Origin: Clostridium tepidiprofundi DSM 19306
GTDB taxonomy: Bacteria; Bacillota; Clostridia; Clostridiales; Clostridiaceae
Assembly (NCBI RefSeq): GCF_001594005.1
Contig: NZ_LTBA01000003.1
Location: forward strand, 1 to 57,536
Length of the DNA stretch: 57,536 bases
Direction of reading: 5' to 3'
The notes under the pieces were generated by a model. The model was not told the origin of the DNA, searched no databases, and was given only the letters and a program-made list of their open reading frames with translations. The position numbers were made by a program, and so were the translations under genes. Shown here one piece after another: positions 33,487-43,129 of this stretch (the first letter of the stretch is position 1; every line of letters begins with the position of its first letter).

Positions 33487-33577
33487 TTGCAAATTAACTA
33501 AACGGTTATTAAGTTTTCTAATTCAATTCTAACATAATAGTTTACTTAAAGCTAGATCAGTAAATTTAATTAGCAAA

Positions 33578-33688
33578 ATGAACTCATTTTGCTAAAGCAA
33601 AATATCGTGTCTGCATGTTGAACTTCTACTCCACATAAAGCAAAAGCTTAGATTTTCCACTTATAAAAATGGAGGTCTTATAAAACTG
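33578..33688 (-). repeat. IS200/IS605-end-like repeat (R1 copy C)
   Basis: Read on minus: CAGTTTTATAAGAC, TAAGCTTTTGCTTTATGTGG, AGTAGAAGTT, then ATTTTGCTTTAGCAAAATGA and GTTCAT. It aligns block by block with the copy at 30635-30750 but is diverged. It lies between the riboswitch and the secreted DUF2680-like gene. Confidence 0.6.
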
Positions 33689-33815
33689 CTCAAATATACA
33701 ATGTATAATATATTAAGATACTATGCAAAAAAAATTTAATTCATTCATACGATATTCACAAGTTATTTATATAATGTTCTCATAGAAAACAAAAACAAAA
33801 AGGAGATGTATTAAT

Positions 33816-34622
33816 ATGAAAATAAAAAAATCAATGTCAAAAGTCGTTAGTGGTGTGATTGCTGGTGGAGTACTAGCCGGTGGAATATTAATATCTATAA
33901 CTAATATAGCTAGTGCAAGTCCTGTTACAAATAATGCTGCTAATAACATGAGAAATAGCAGAATGTCAATGAATTTTAAAGCACCTATGAATAGAACACA
34001 ATTTCAAAATACTATGTTCAGACACATGAATGGTATTCTAGAAGACGTACTTTCAGATCAAGTAAAAGCAGGCATTATAACACAAGATGAAAGCAATAAA
34101 GTTCTTGAGTATATGAAAAATAGAACAACTGAAATGAGAAACAACTTCAATCACAGAAGAAATCAAGGGAAAACAAACTTACTTGATGAAATAGTTTCTG
34201 AAGGAATTTTAACACAAGAAAAAGCAAATGCTATTAAAGATAAAATGCATGAAATAATGGAAAAAGACAGAACTGAACAGTTCAACGAAAGATTAAATGC
34301 ATTAATTGAAAATGGCACTATAAAAAAGCAAAATGCTGATAAACTACAAGAAGTATTCAATACTTTAGCTAAAGAAAGAAAAGCTAACTTCGAAAAAATG
34401 AAAAACATGACAAAAGAAGAACGTAGGAATTATTTAGAAAACATTAGACAGCAACATAGAGATATGCTCGATAAATTAGTGGAGGATGGTACTTTATCTC
34501 AAAAAGATTTAGATGCTTTTAGAAGTATATATTCGAAAAGAAATGGCAACAAAGGCATGAATAGAGGTATGCATAGGGGTATGAGATCAGGATTTAATAA
34601 CTTAAATGGAACAAATAATTAG
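33816..34622 (+). CDS. Secreted DUF2680-like helical protein beside a two-component system
   Basis: A 268-residue protein with an N-terminal signal peptide (MKIKKSMSKVVSGVIAGGVL, then a likely cleavage after ASA near residue 34). The mature part is Met-, Asn-, Lys- and Arg-rich and strongly helical. It contains several copies of a short motif seen in DUF2680 proteins: VKAGIITQDESNKVLEYM, VSEGILTQEKANAIKDKM, LIENGTIKKQNADKLQEVF and VEDGTLSQKDLDAF. AGGAGAT precedes the ATG and a terminator follows. It lies directly upstream of an OmpR-type regulator and its kinase, like CpxP or Spy beside envelope-stress systems. Function is inferred. Confidence 0.75.
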   Translation: MKIKKSMSKVVSGVIAGGVLAGGILISITNIASASPVTNNAANNMRNSRMSMNFKAPMNRTQFQNTMFRHMNGILEDVLSDQVKAGIITQDESNKVLEYMKNRTTEMRNNFNHRRNQGKTNLLDEIVSEGILTQEKANAIKDKMHEIMEKDRTEQFNERLNALIENGTIKKQNADKLQEVFNTLAKERKANFEKMKNMTKEERRNYLENIRQQHRDMLDKLVEDGTLSQKDLDAFRSIYSKRNGNKGMNRGMHRGMRSGFNNLNGTNN

Positions 34623-34711
34623 TATCAAAATAATTTTGTTTTAGTATCAATATAATTTTGTTAATGAAATATTTTCCTAAATGATTTAAAATATAAATGT
34701 AGATTACTATT

Positions 34712-34745
34712 AAAGCTCTGTAGCATTAAGCATCAGAGCTTTTTT
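34712..34745 (+). terminator. Terminator of the secreted DUF2680-like gene
   Basis: AAAGCTCTG and CAGAGCTTT form a 9-bp stem with a 12-base loop followed by TTTTT. Confidence 0.85.
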
Positions 34746-34897
34746 GAAATATATGTTAATATTTAACTATAAGTACTTGTGCTATTACTCCAAATTTATA
34801 CTTATCAAGTTATAAAATTCATATTTTCTCTAGGGAATTATACGATTTTAAGAACTTTGCAAGTACAATCTATTTAATATTCAGCCATAGGCTGAAC

Positions 34898-34938
34898 AAA
34901 TTTACTGAATATAGCAAATAAATTTACTGAATATAGCA
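34898..34938 (+). repeat. 22-bp-spaced direct repeat upstream of the response regulator
   Basis: AAATTTACTGAATATAGCA occurs at 34898-34916 and again at 34920-34938, a 22-bp period (two helical turns). The second copy ends just before the GAGGCGG ribosome binding site. A 7-bp hairpin TTCAGCC-ATA-GGCTGAA lies immediately upstream. This may be a binding site for the OmpR-type regulator, which usually recognises direct repeats. Confidence 0.6.
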
Positions 34939-34956
34939 TAGAGGCGGTGAAATAGA

Positions 34957-35640
34957 ATGAAAATATTAGTCATAGAAGATGAAGAAAATGTTTTAGAAGT
35001 CGTAGAAGCATATTTAAAAAAAGAAAAATTTCAAGTATATACCTCATCTAATGGTGCATTGGGGCTTGAACTATTTTTTAAGCACAATCCTGATTTTATA
35101 GTACTTGATCTTATGTTACCCGATATTAGTGGAGAAGAAATTTGCAAGAGAATTCGAAAGCAATCAAATGTCCCTATATTGATGCTTACAGCTAAGAGCT
35201 CAGTAGATGACAGAATTATAGGGCTTTCTATTGGTGCTGATGACTACCTTATAAAACCTTTTAGCCCTAGAGAATTAATAATGAGAATAAAAACTATTAT
35301 GAGAAGAACTTCTACTACCGAACCTTTATCAAGTCAAATTGAATTTAATAATGGTGATCTTAAAATAGATGAATTACAACATAAAGTATATAAAAAAAAT
35401 AAACTTATTGAATTAACACCTGTGCAATATAAATTATTGATGTTTTTTATAAGAAATCCTAAAAAAGTATTCAGTAGAGATGAACTTATAGAGCATGTAT
35501 TAGGAAGTGATTTTGATGGATATGATCGCACTATAGATGCACATATTAAGAACATAAGAAGAAAAATTGAAGATGATCCTAAACATCCTAAATATATAAT
35601 AACAGTTTTTGGATTTGGATATAAATTTGAAGGTGAATAG
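34957..35640 (+). CDS. OmpR-family response regulator
   Basis: A 227-residue regulator: receiver domain with acidic pocket (EDEEN), phosphoacceptor Asp51 (VLDLMLPD) and the conserved lysine in YLIKPF, followed by an OmpR/PhoB winged helix (LTPVQYKLLMFFIRNPKKVFS ... FGFGYKFEG). GAGGCGGTG precedes the ATG. It is two bases before the kinase gene. A tandem 19-base repeat in its leader suggests autoregulation, and the secreted protein gene upstream is a likely target. Confidence 0.92.
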   Translation: MKILVIEDEENVLEVVEAYLKKEKFQVYTSSNGALGLELFFKHNPDFIVLDLMLPDISGEEICKRIRKQSNVPILMLTAKSSVDDRIIGLSIGADDYLIKPFSPRELIMRIKTIMRRTSTTEPLSSQIEFNNGDLKIDELQHKVYKKNKLIELTPVQYKLLMFFIRNPKKVFSRDELIEHVLGSDFDGYDRTIDAHIKNIRRKIEDDPKHPKYIITVFGFGYKFEGE

Positions 35641-35642
35641 CT

Positions 35643-37016
35643 ATGAAAATGAACAAAAAAATAAAATTAAGTACAAAAATGAGCTTATATTTTGGATTTA
35701 CAGCCATATTACTAACCATAATGTTTTTTGTTATGACTCATATTATGATAGACTTCTCTTTTAATGAGTATAGACAAGAAAATGAAAATGCTCAAGTATT
35801 AAAAGTTGTTGAATATATAGAAAATATATATGAAAACAATAAAAACATAACACCTCATGACTTCGAAAATTTAAGACATATGTTCACTCGTGGTGGATAT
35901 CATATATCAATATATGATGAAAATGGTAATTTTCTGTGGGAAAATGTCAATAAAAAGCAACAGCATATGAAAGGAATGAGTTTAAAACAAAGAAATCACT
36001 TTGTAAAAAAGTATCCTATAGAAGTTAATAATACAATAAAAGGATACGTTAGTTTTGAAAGATTTGGATTTCCTCCTTTATCTCAAATAGATAAAAAATT
36101 CAAGTCCAATTTATTTAGAGGCTTATTAATTATAGCAGTAGTAGGTGTAATCATTACGATTTTAATAGGTATTATGCTTTCTAAACAAATATCTAAACCA
36201 ATACTAAAAATAAAAAATACTGCAGACATTCTAAGAAATGGAGAACTTTCTGCTCGTGTGAAAATAAAAACAAATACTAAAGAAATTGAAGATTTGAATA
36301 AATCCATAAATTATCTTGCGGAATCTCTAGAAGAACAGGAAACTCTTCGTAAAAGACTAACAGCAGATATATCTCATGAATTAAGAACTCCTTTAAATGT
36401 ACTTCAAAACCAATTAGAAGCAATAATCGATGGAATATTTGAAGCTTCCCCTAAACGACTAAATATTTGCCATGAAGAAGTAGTTAGATTAACCGATTTG
36501 GTGAAAAACATTGAAAAACTCACCACATTAGATAAACCAGAATTTGAATTGGAAAAGGAAAATGTTTCATTAAATAAATTAATAGAATCTGTTATTGAAC
36601 AGTTTAAACCTGTTTTTAACGAAAAAAATATTCATGTGAACTTCTCTTTCCGCAATGAAGTAACTGCATGTATTGACAAAAATAAAATCAAACAGGTTTT
36701 AATCAACATGTTATCAAATTCAAACAAATTTACAAACAAAAATGGTTATATAAACATATCCTTATCAGAAAAAGGAACAATCGCAATTGTTAAAATACAA
36801 GATAATGGTATAGGTATAGATGAATATGATTTACCTCATATTTTTGAACGCTTTTATAGAGCTGAAAATTCTAGAAATAGAAAAACTGGCGGAACAGGAC
36901 TTGGACTTTCTATCGTAAGAGGTATTATTGAAGCTCATAAAGGTAACATATATGTTACTAGCAAAAAAAATGAAGGTACTACCTTCACATTAGAAATACC
37001 TACGAGTGTATCTTAA
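35643..37016 (+). CDS. Sensor histidine kinase, HAMP type
   Basis: A 457-residue membrane kinase. TM1 is about 12-36, an extracellular sensor about 37-155, TM2 about 158-180, HAMP about 180-232, HisKA with phospho-His245 (ADISHELRTPL), and an HATPase domain with NMLSNSNKFT (N box), DNGIGI (G1), FERFYRAE (F) and GGTGLGLSIV (G2). All catalytic motifs are intact. AGGTGA precedes the ATG, 2 bases after the regulator. The presence of an adjacent secreted helical protein suggests an envelope signal. Confidence 0.92.
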   Translation: MKMNKKIKLSTKMSLYFGFTAILLTIMFFVMTHIMIDFSFNEYRQENENAQVLKVVEYIENIYENNKNITPHDFENLRHMFTRGGYHISIYDENGNFLWENVNKKQQHMKGMSLKQRNHFVKKYPIEVNNTIKGYVSFERFGFPPLSQIDKKFKSNLFRGLLIIAVVGVIITILIGIMLSKQISKPILKIKNTADILRNGELSARVKIKTNTKEIEDLNKSINYLAESLEEQETLRKRLTADISHELRTPLNVLQNQLEAIIDGIFEASPKRLNICHEEVVRLTDLVKNIEKLTTLDKPEFELEKENVSLNKLIESVIEQFKPVFNEKNIHVNFSFRNEVTACIDKNKIKQVLINMLSNSNKFTNKNGYINISLSEKGTIAIVKIQDNGIGIDEYDLPHIFERFYRAENSRNRKTGGTGLGLSIVRGIIEAHKGNIYVTSKKNEGTTFTLEIPTSVS

Positions 37017-37066
37017 TAAAAAACACGAATAGATAAACAGCTTTCTTCAAACATTTTTAATTCAAA

Positions 37067-38482
37067 TTATTTTACCAAATATTCCTTAATGAGTTCTCTA
37101 GCTATATAGGCTGCTTTTCCTCCACCTACTCCACCATCTTCTACAATAACTGCAAAAGCTATTTTAGGATTGTTATATGGTGCAAATCCAACAAACCATG
37201 AATGTGGAGGTTCAACAACATTTGGAATATCATCATGCTCTGCAGTACCTGTTTTACCACACACTTCTATACCTTTAACATTCGCAGTTTTACCCGTACC
37301 TTCTTTGACAACATCGCTCATATATCCCCTTACTATGGCTGCATTTTGTGGTGTTGTAACCCTATCAACTCTTCCAGGAATCATTGATTTTATTATCTTA
37401 CCATTATTATCAAATACAGTTCTGACAAGCATAGGCTTCATCATTACACCATCATTAGCAATTGAAGCTGCAACCAAAGCCATTTCAATAGGAGTTGCAA
37501 GTATCTTTCCTTGTCCAATAGCACTTTGAGCTATATCACCATTACCTGAACTCTGAAGTTTAGGGAATCTGCTGTTATCTATAATAATACCATCTGCAGG
37601 AATATCCTTATTGAAATAAAATTTTTCTGCTGTTTCTTCCAATTTTTTGCCACCTAATTTAACTCCTAATGAGCCAAAAACAACATTACTTGAATGAACA
37701 AATGCATCCTTTAATTTTATTTTGCCCAATACTTCTCCATTGTAATTTTTTAATGATTCCTTGCTATTAAAAACCAACTTACCCGTATCATCAAATACTT
37801 CATTTTGAATCCCTTTTATATTTTCGAGTGCACATACAGTCGTTATAATTTTAAAAGTGGAACCAGGTGCATACATACCCGAAACAGCTCTATTTAGAAG
37901 TGGAAAATTTTTATCTTTTCTTAATTTATCCCAATCTTTTCTTAAATTATTAGGATCATATGAAGGCTTTGAAACCAAAGCTAGTATTTCACCAGTTTTA
38001 GGATTTAGAACCACTACAGCACCTTTATTATTTCCTAATAAATTAAATGCTTTATTTTGAAGCTTTATATCCAATGTGGTTTGAATATTCAATCCTACTC
38101 TACTATTGTATTTTTTTTCAAAGCCAAATAGCCCCTTTCTCTTACCCATAAGCTCCTTGTCATATAATTTTTGAAGCCCCGTCAATCCATAAATAGAATC
38201 CATATACCCTAAAACATGAGCACAAGTTTCCCCTTCCATATATTCTAATTGTTGATCCTTATTTTTAATACCCTTACTTTTTACTAAAACATTCATATTT
38301 CTATCAAATATAGAACCCCTCAGCACTTGCTTCCTATCAGTCCACAACCTATTATTATACACACTTAATGCTATGTTTTCTCCTCTAAATACAAATATAT
38401 ATATTATATAAGACATTAAACATACAAAACACACTAAAAAAATAGTCATTACTTTTTTAATGTTATTAGAAATATCTTCCAT
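37067..38482 (-). CDS. Class B penicillin-binding protein (peptidoglycan transpeptidase)
   Basis: A 471-residue single-pass membrane protein: TM at about 12-33, a short N-terminal pedestal, and a transpeptidase domain with S208-T-F-K211, S264-S-N266 and K410-T-G412. It is short compared with PBP2/FtsI (usually 550-700 residues) and resembles the small PBPs paired with an FtsW/RodA protein in Clostridium. It starts one base after the stop of the FtsW-like gene, with GAGGAAGG upstream. The pair should polymerise and crosslink peptidoglycan together. Whether it serves division, elongation or sporulation is not shown by sequence. Confidence 0.9.
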   Translation of the reverse strand: MEDISNNIKKVMTIFLVCFVCLMSYIIYIFVFRGENIALSVYNNRLWTDRKQVLRGSIFDRNMNVLVKSKGIKNKDQQLEYMEGETCAHVLGYMDSIYGLTGLQKLYDKELMGKRKGLFGFEKKYNSRVGLNIQTTLDIKLQNKAFNLLGNNKGAVVVLNPKTGEILALVSKPSYDPNNLRKDWDKLRKDKNFPLLNRAVSGMYAPGSTFKIITTVCALENIKGIQNEVFDDTGKLVFNSKESLKNYNGEVLGKIKLKDAFVHSSNVVFGSLGVKLGGKKLEETAEKFYFNKDIPADGIIIDNSRFPKLQSSGNGDIAQSAIGQGKILATPIEMALVAASIANDGVMMKPMLVRTVFDNNGKIIKSMIPGRVDRVTTPQNAAIVRGYMSDVVKEGTGKTANVKGIEVCGKTGTAEHDDIPNVVEPPHSWFVGFAPYNNPKIAFAVIVEDGGVGGGKAAYIARELIKEYLVK

Positions 38483-38483
38483 T

Positions 38484-39764
38484 TTATATACCTTCCTCTG
38501 ATATTTTTTGTACTATACCTAATGAAAAATAGGTTATTACAAGTGAACTTCCTCCATAACTCACCAATGGAAGTGTAATACCAGTAAGAGGAACCGCACC
38601 AGTTACCCCTCCTATTATTACAAGTGCTTGAGAAGCTATCATAGTACTATATCCTACTGCTAAGAGTCTAGAAAAATTATCTTTTGCTGACACAGCTGCT
38701 CTCATTAATCTATAAAACAACAAGAAATATAATATTATTACTGCAATACCTACTAATATGCCAAATTCCTCACAAATAGCTGCATATATAAAATCAGTTG
38801 TTACAACTGGTACAAGCCAAGGTTTCCCTAGACCAAGCCCAGCACCAGATAATCCACCCGAAACAATTGCAATCAATGATTGAACAATCTGACTTCCTTG
38901 TGCATAAGCATATTTCCAAGGGTCTAACCATATTTCAATTCTTATTCTAACATGAGAAAACATGCAATAACTTATTACACTCCCAATTGCAAACAGAATA
39001 ATACATGTAATAACATATTTAAATTTTGATGTGGCTATATACAACATAGTAACCGATATTGCAAATAATATTAAAGCAGAACCTAAATCCTTTTGAAGTA
39101 CCATAAATCCTAAACACACCATCACTACCAAAGCTGGTTCAATCAATGATTTATAGCTTTCGTGAATATCATATTTTTTCAAATACTTATCGAATACATT
39201 ATCAAATATCGAAAATTTTCTACTTTGTTTTTGAGTTCCATAATCTTCTAATACCGATGCCAAATATGCTATCAATGTTATTTTACCAAACTCTGATGGC
39301 TGAAAACTGAATGCCCCAATCCTTATCCAATTCTTTGCCCCTCCTATTTCCTGACCTAAAAAAGTTCCCAATGCCATTAATAAAACAGTTACTATTAAAT
39401 ACAAATACTTATATCTATTAAATGCCTTTAAATCCGATACAACAATTACTATTATTATGAATATAGCATTACCTAACGTATACCATAAAGTTTGTTTTAT
39501 GGCTAATAATTGATTCAATCTGTATAATTCAACAATTCCAATAATGTTGAGTATACTCGAAAACACCAATATGTATTTATCACCATCTGGGAAAAATCTC
39601 TTTATTATGATATACGAATATGATATAATCACACACATCACAATTCCAAGTATTAATGCACTTCTATCTATAATATTACCCACTATTGATACATTGAAAA
39701 AGCACATAATACACAAAAGATAAGTAAAAACAAGTAATTTTCTTTCATCTTTAATGTCATTCAT
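38484..39764 (-). CDS. FtsW/RodA/SpoVE-family SEDS glycosyltransferase
   Basis: A 426-residue polytopic protein with about 10 membrane segments. Family motifs: GAKNWIRIGAFSFQPSEFGKI (with the functional Trp-Ile-Arg and Glu), GFMVLQKDLGSALILF, and PLTGITLPLVSYGGSSLV near the C-terminus. SEDS proteins polymerise lipid II into glycan strands. It is encoded between the FHA protein and its cognate PBP. GGGAGTG precedes the ATG. FtsW versus RodA versus SpoVE assignment is left open. Confidence 0.92.
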   Translation of the reverse strand: MNDIKDERKLLVFTYLLCIMCFFNVSIVGNIIDRSALILGIVMCVIISYSYIIIKRFFPDGDKYILVFSSILNIIGIVELYRLNQLLAIKQTLWYTLGNAIFIIIVIVVSDLKAFNRYKYLYLIVTVLLMALGTFLGQEIGGAKNWIRIGAFSFQPSEFGKITLIAYLASVLEDYGTQKQSRKFSIFDNVFDKYLKKYDIHESYKSLIEPALVVMVCLGFMVLQKDLGSALILFAISVTMLYIATSKFKYVITCIILFAIGSVISYCMFSHVRIRIEIWLDPWKYAYAQGSQIVQSLIAIVSGGLSGAGLGLGKPWLVPVVTTDFIYAAICEEFGILVGIAVIILYFLLFYRLMRAAVSAKDNFSRLLAVGYSTMIASQALVIIGGVTGAVPLTGITLPLVSYGGSSLVITYFSLGIVQKISEEGI

Positions 39765-39787
39765 AATTTCACTCCCATTTCGCCCTT

Positions 39788-40210
39788 CTACCCTATAACT
39801 TTAAACAATGCCGTCCCAATTTTAATTTCATCACCATTCTTCAATATTGTTTTTAATATCCTTTTGTCATTGACAAATGTACCATTAGTACTCTTGTTAT
39901 CTTCAATAATATAATCAGCATTCTTTAGATAAATTTTAGCATGAAAAGCAGAAACATATCGATCATTTAATACCAAAATGTTATTTTCATTTCTTCCAAT
40001 AGTTAATTCGTTAGTTACAGGAATCAATGCACCATTACGCAATATTGAATTATCACCTTTTTTAATTATCTCTAATCCAATAGTCCTGTTTATCCTTTTT
40101 CCTATATTTCTTATATCTTTATACATTATTCTTAATGCAAAAAATATAATCAAATATATAATGACTATGATAGCAAATTTTAATACAAGTCCCAAATTTG
40201 CTAATTCCAT
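39788..40210 (-). CDS. Membrane-anchored FHA domain protein
   Basis: A 140-residue protein with one N-terminal membrane segment (about 8-28) and a C-terminal FHA domain (LTIGRNENNILVLNDRYVSAFHAKI ... NKSTNGTFVND), which binds phosphothreonine peptides. FHA proteins next to FtsW/PBP genes probably link cell-wall synthesis to serine/threonine kinase signalling (PrkC type), although no kinase gene is in the window. AGGTGAT precedes the ATG. It is the first gene of the FHA-SEDS-PBP operon. Confidence 0.88.
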   Translation of the reverse strand: MELANLGLVLKFAIIVIIYLIIFFALRIMYKDIRNIGKRINRTIGLEIIKKGDNSILRNGALIPVTNELTIGRNENNILVLNDRYVSAFHAKIYLKNADYIIEDNKSTNGTFVNDKRILKTILKNGDEIKIGTALFKVIG

Positions 40211-40234
40211 TCAATCACCTCTTTAATATAAAAT

Positions 40235-40259
40235 AAGGCTAGCATACAATACTAGTCTT
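40235..40259 (-). terminator. Probable terminator of uvrBA
   Basis: AAGGCTAG and CTAGTCTT pair with one mismatch around a 9-base loop. On minus it is followed by ATTTTATATT. Confidence 0.55.
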
Positions 40260-40265
40260 ACATTA

Positions 40266-43088
40266 TTATATCATTTTTTTCAAATATTGTCCTGTATAAG
40301 AATTTATGTTTTTAGCAACTTTTTCGGGTGTACCACTACAAACAATAGTACCACCATTTTCTCCACCCTCTGGACCTAAATCTATTATATAATCTGCACT
40401 TTTAATCACATCAAGATTATGTTCAATTACGATTACTGTATTTCCATTATCAACTAATTTTTGAAGTATGCTTATCAGCTTATTAACATCATCAATGTGA
40501 AGACCCGTCGTCGGTTCATCCAGTATATATAATGTTTTACCAGTACTTCTCTTTGATAACTCATATGCCAACTTAATTCTCTGAGCTTCTCCACCCGAAA
40601 GCTGAGTAGATGGCTGCCCTAATCTTATATATCCAAGACCTACATCCATAAGAACTTGAAGTTTATTCTTTATTCTTGGCAAATTTTCAAAGAAATATAA
40701 TGCTTCCTCAACAGTCATATTTAAAACATCATCAATATTTTTACCCTTGTATTTAACTTCAAGAGTTTCTCTATTATACCTCTTTCCCTTACAAACCTCA
40801 CATGGAACATATACGTCAGATAAAAATTGCATTTCTATTTTTATTATACCATCACCTCTACAAGCCTCACATCTACCACCTTTAACATTAAAGCTAAATC
40901 TTCCCGGCTTGTATCCCCTAACTCTTGCCTCTGGTGTTGTGGCAAATACTTCCCTTATTATATCAAAAACACCTGTATATGTTGCAGGATTTGACCTCGG
41001 TGTCCTTCCTATTGGACTTTGATCTATGTCAACTATTTTGTCAATGTTTTCATATCCAACTATGTCTTTATGTTTTCCTGGAAGTTTTCTACTCTTTTTA
41101 ATCTTAGCACATAATCCTTTATAAAGAATTTCATTTACCAATGTGCTCTTTCCTGAACCCGATACGCCTGTAACACACGTAAATACTCCGAGTGGAAAAT
41201 CGACATCAATATTCTTAAGGTTGTTTTGTTTAGCACCCCTAATAGTTATTTTATTACCATTACATTTTCGCCTCTTATTTGGAATTTTTATACATTTATC
41301 TCCTCTTAGATACTGACCCGTGATAGACTCTTTAGAATTCATAATATACTTCAAATCACCTGCTGCAACAATTTCACCACCATGTTCACCTGCTCTTGGT
41401 CCAATATCAACAATAAAATCAGCTTCACGTATAGTATCTTCATCATGCTCTACAACAATTACAGTATTTCCTATATCACGTAGATTCTTTAATGTAGCAA
41501 TCAATTTATCATTATCTCTTTGATGAAGCCCAATACTAGGTTCATCAAGTATATATAATACTCCAACAAGACTAGAACCTATTTGCGTTGCCAATCTAAT
41601 CCTCTGTGCCTCTCCACCTGATAATGTACCTGCAGAACGCATTAACGTTAAATAGTCCAATCCAACATTTATAAGAAATTTGAGTCTACTCTTAATCTCC
41701 TTTAAAATCTGTTCGGCTATTACTGTATTTTTTTCTGATAATTTAATAGAATTTATAAATTCAAGCTCATCTCTTATTGACATCGAACAAAATTCAAATA
41801 TATTTTTTCCACCAACTGTTACAGCTAATGCTTCTGGCTTCAGTCTTGCCCCCTTACACTTTGGACATACATTATCGCTCATAAATTCCTCAATCATCTT
41901 CTTAATATAGTCTGAATTCGTTTCAAAATACCTTCTTCTTAGATTATTGATTATGCCCTCATACTTGTGATTAAATACTCCCGTTTTGAAATCTTTTACA
42001 AATTCTACTTTTATTCTTCCTCCTCTTAATCCATATAATAAAATATCAACAATATCAGGCTTTAAATCCTTTATAGGAGTATCTAAGCTGAAATCATATT
42101 CTTTACTAAGTGCTTTAAGCACTGCAAATGTCCATGCATCTTCTTTTAAACTTCCTTCACCGATTGCAGCTATCGCCCCTTCTTTTATACTCTTGTTTTT
42201 ATCAGGAATAACTAAATCCTCATCTATTTCCATAAGCTTTCCTAAACCATCACATTTATCACATTTACCATAAGGTGTATTAAATGAAAAAGTTCTTGGA
42301 GCAATCTCTCCTATACTTATTCCACAATGTGGACATGAAAAATTTTCACTAAATAATATGTCTTCTTTACCAATTATATTGACTATTGCAAGACCTTCTG
42401 CAAATTTTAATGCCATTTCTAAAGATTCAGATAGTCTGCTTTCTATACCCTCTTTTACTATTATTCTATCTACAATAACTTCAATTGTATGTTTCTTATT
42501 TTTATTTAATTTTAATTCATCCTCTTGTAAATCATATATTTGTCCATCTATTCTCGCTCTAACATATCCATTTTTCATTATATTTTCTATTACTTTGGTA
42601 TGTTCCCCTTTTTTACCTCTTATTATTGGAGAAAGAATCTGTATCTTAGTTCTTTCCGGAAGCTGCATAATTCTATCGACCATTTGATCAACAGTTTGCT
42701 TTTCAATTTCTCTGCCACATTTAGGACAATGGGGAATACCCACCTTTGCATAAAGCAATCTTAAATAATCATAAATCTCAGTTACAGTTCCTACTGTAGA
42801 ACGTGGATTTCTGCTAGTCGTTTTTTGGTCTATTGAAATTGCTGGAGACAATCCTTCAATGTATTCCACATCAGGCTTATTCATTTGTCCTAAAAATTGT
42901 CTTGCATATGCCGACAAAGATTCAACATATCTCCTCTGTCCCTCTGCATAAATAGTATCAAATGCTAAAGAAGATTTACCTGACCCCGATAATCCTGTAA
43001 AAACAATAAATTTATCTCTTGGAAGCTCTAAATCAATATTTTTTAAATTATGTACTTTAGCTCCCTTAACCACAATCCTATCTTTCAT
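40266..43088 (-). CDS. uvrA: Excinuclease ABC subunit A
   Basis: A 940-residue UvrA with two ABC ATPase modules (Walker [10 protein letters not shown] and GVSGSGKST; signatures [12 protein letters not shown] and [12 protein letters not shown]) and zinc-binding cysteine sets (CPKCGRE, CPHC ... CDKCDG, CEAC ... CEVCKG). It recognises damaged DNA and loads UvrB. The start ATG at 43088 is chosen because GTGGGG lies upstream and the N-terminus [18 protein letters not shown] is canonical; an in-frame ATG 9 codons upstream is less likely. It is 41 bases after uvrB in one operon. Confidence 0.96.
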   Translation of the reverse strand: MKDRIVVKGAKVHNLKNIDLELPRDKFIVFTGLSGSGKSSLAFDTIYAEGQRRYVESLSAYARQFLGQMNKPDVEYIEGLSPAISIDQKTTSRNPRSTVGTVTEIYDYLRLLYAKVGIPHCPKCGREIEKQTVDQMVDRIMQLPERTKIQILSPIIRGKKGEHTKVIENIMKNGYVRARIDGQIYDLQEDELKLNKNKKHTIEVIVDRIIVKEGIESRLSESLEMALKFAEGLAIVNIIGKEDILFSENFSCPHCGISIGEIAPRTFSFNTPYGKCDKCDGLGKLMEIDEDLVIPDKNKSIKEGAIAAIGEGSLKEDAWTFAVLKALSKEYDFSLDTPIKDLKPDIVDILLYGLRGGRIKVEFVKDFKTGVFNHKYEGIINNLRRRYFETNSDYIKKMIEEFMSDNVCPKCKGARLKPEALAVTVGGKNIFEFCSMSIRDELEFINSIKLSEKNTVIAEQILKEIKSRLKFLINVGLDYLTLMRSAGTLSGGEAQRIRLATQIGSSLVGVLYILDEPSIGLHQRDNDKLIATLKNLRDIGNTVIVVEHDEDTIREADFIVDIGPRAGEHGGEIVAAGDLKYIMNSKESITGQYLRGDKCIKIPNKRRKCNGNKITIRGAKQNNLKNIDVDFPLGVFTCVTGVSGSGKSTLVNEILYKGLCAKIKKSRKLPGKHKDIVGYENIDKIVDIDQSPIGRTPRSNPATYTGVFDIIREVFATTPEARVRGYKPGRFSFNVKGGRCEACRGDGIIKIEMQFLSDVYVPCEVCKGKRYNRETLEVKYKGKNIDDVLNMTVEEALYFFENLPRIKNKLQVLMDVGLGYIRLGQPSTQLSGGEAQRIKLAYELSKRSTGKTLYILDEPTTGLHIDDVNKLISILQKLVDNGNTVIVIEHNLDVIKSADYIIDLGPEGGENGGTIVCSGTPEKVAKNINSYTGQYLKKMI

Positions 43089-43129
43089 AATATATACCCC
43101 ACTTTTTAAACACAATTTCTAAACATATA

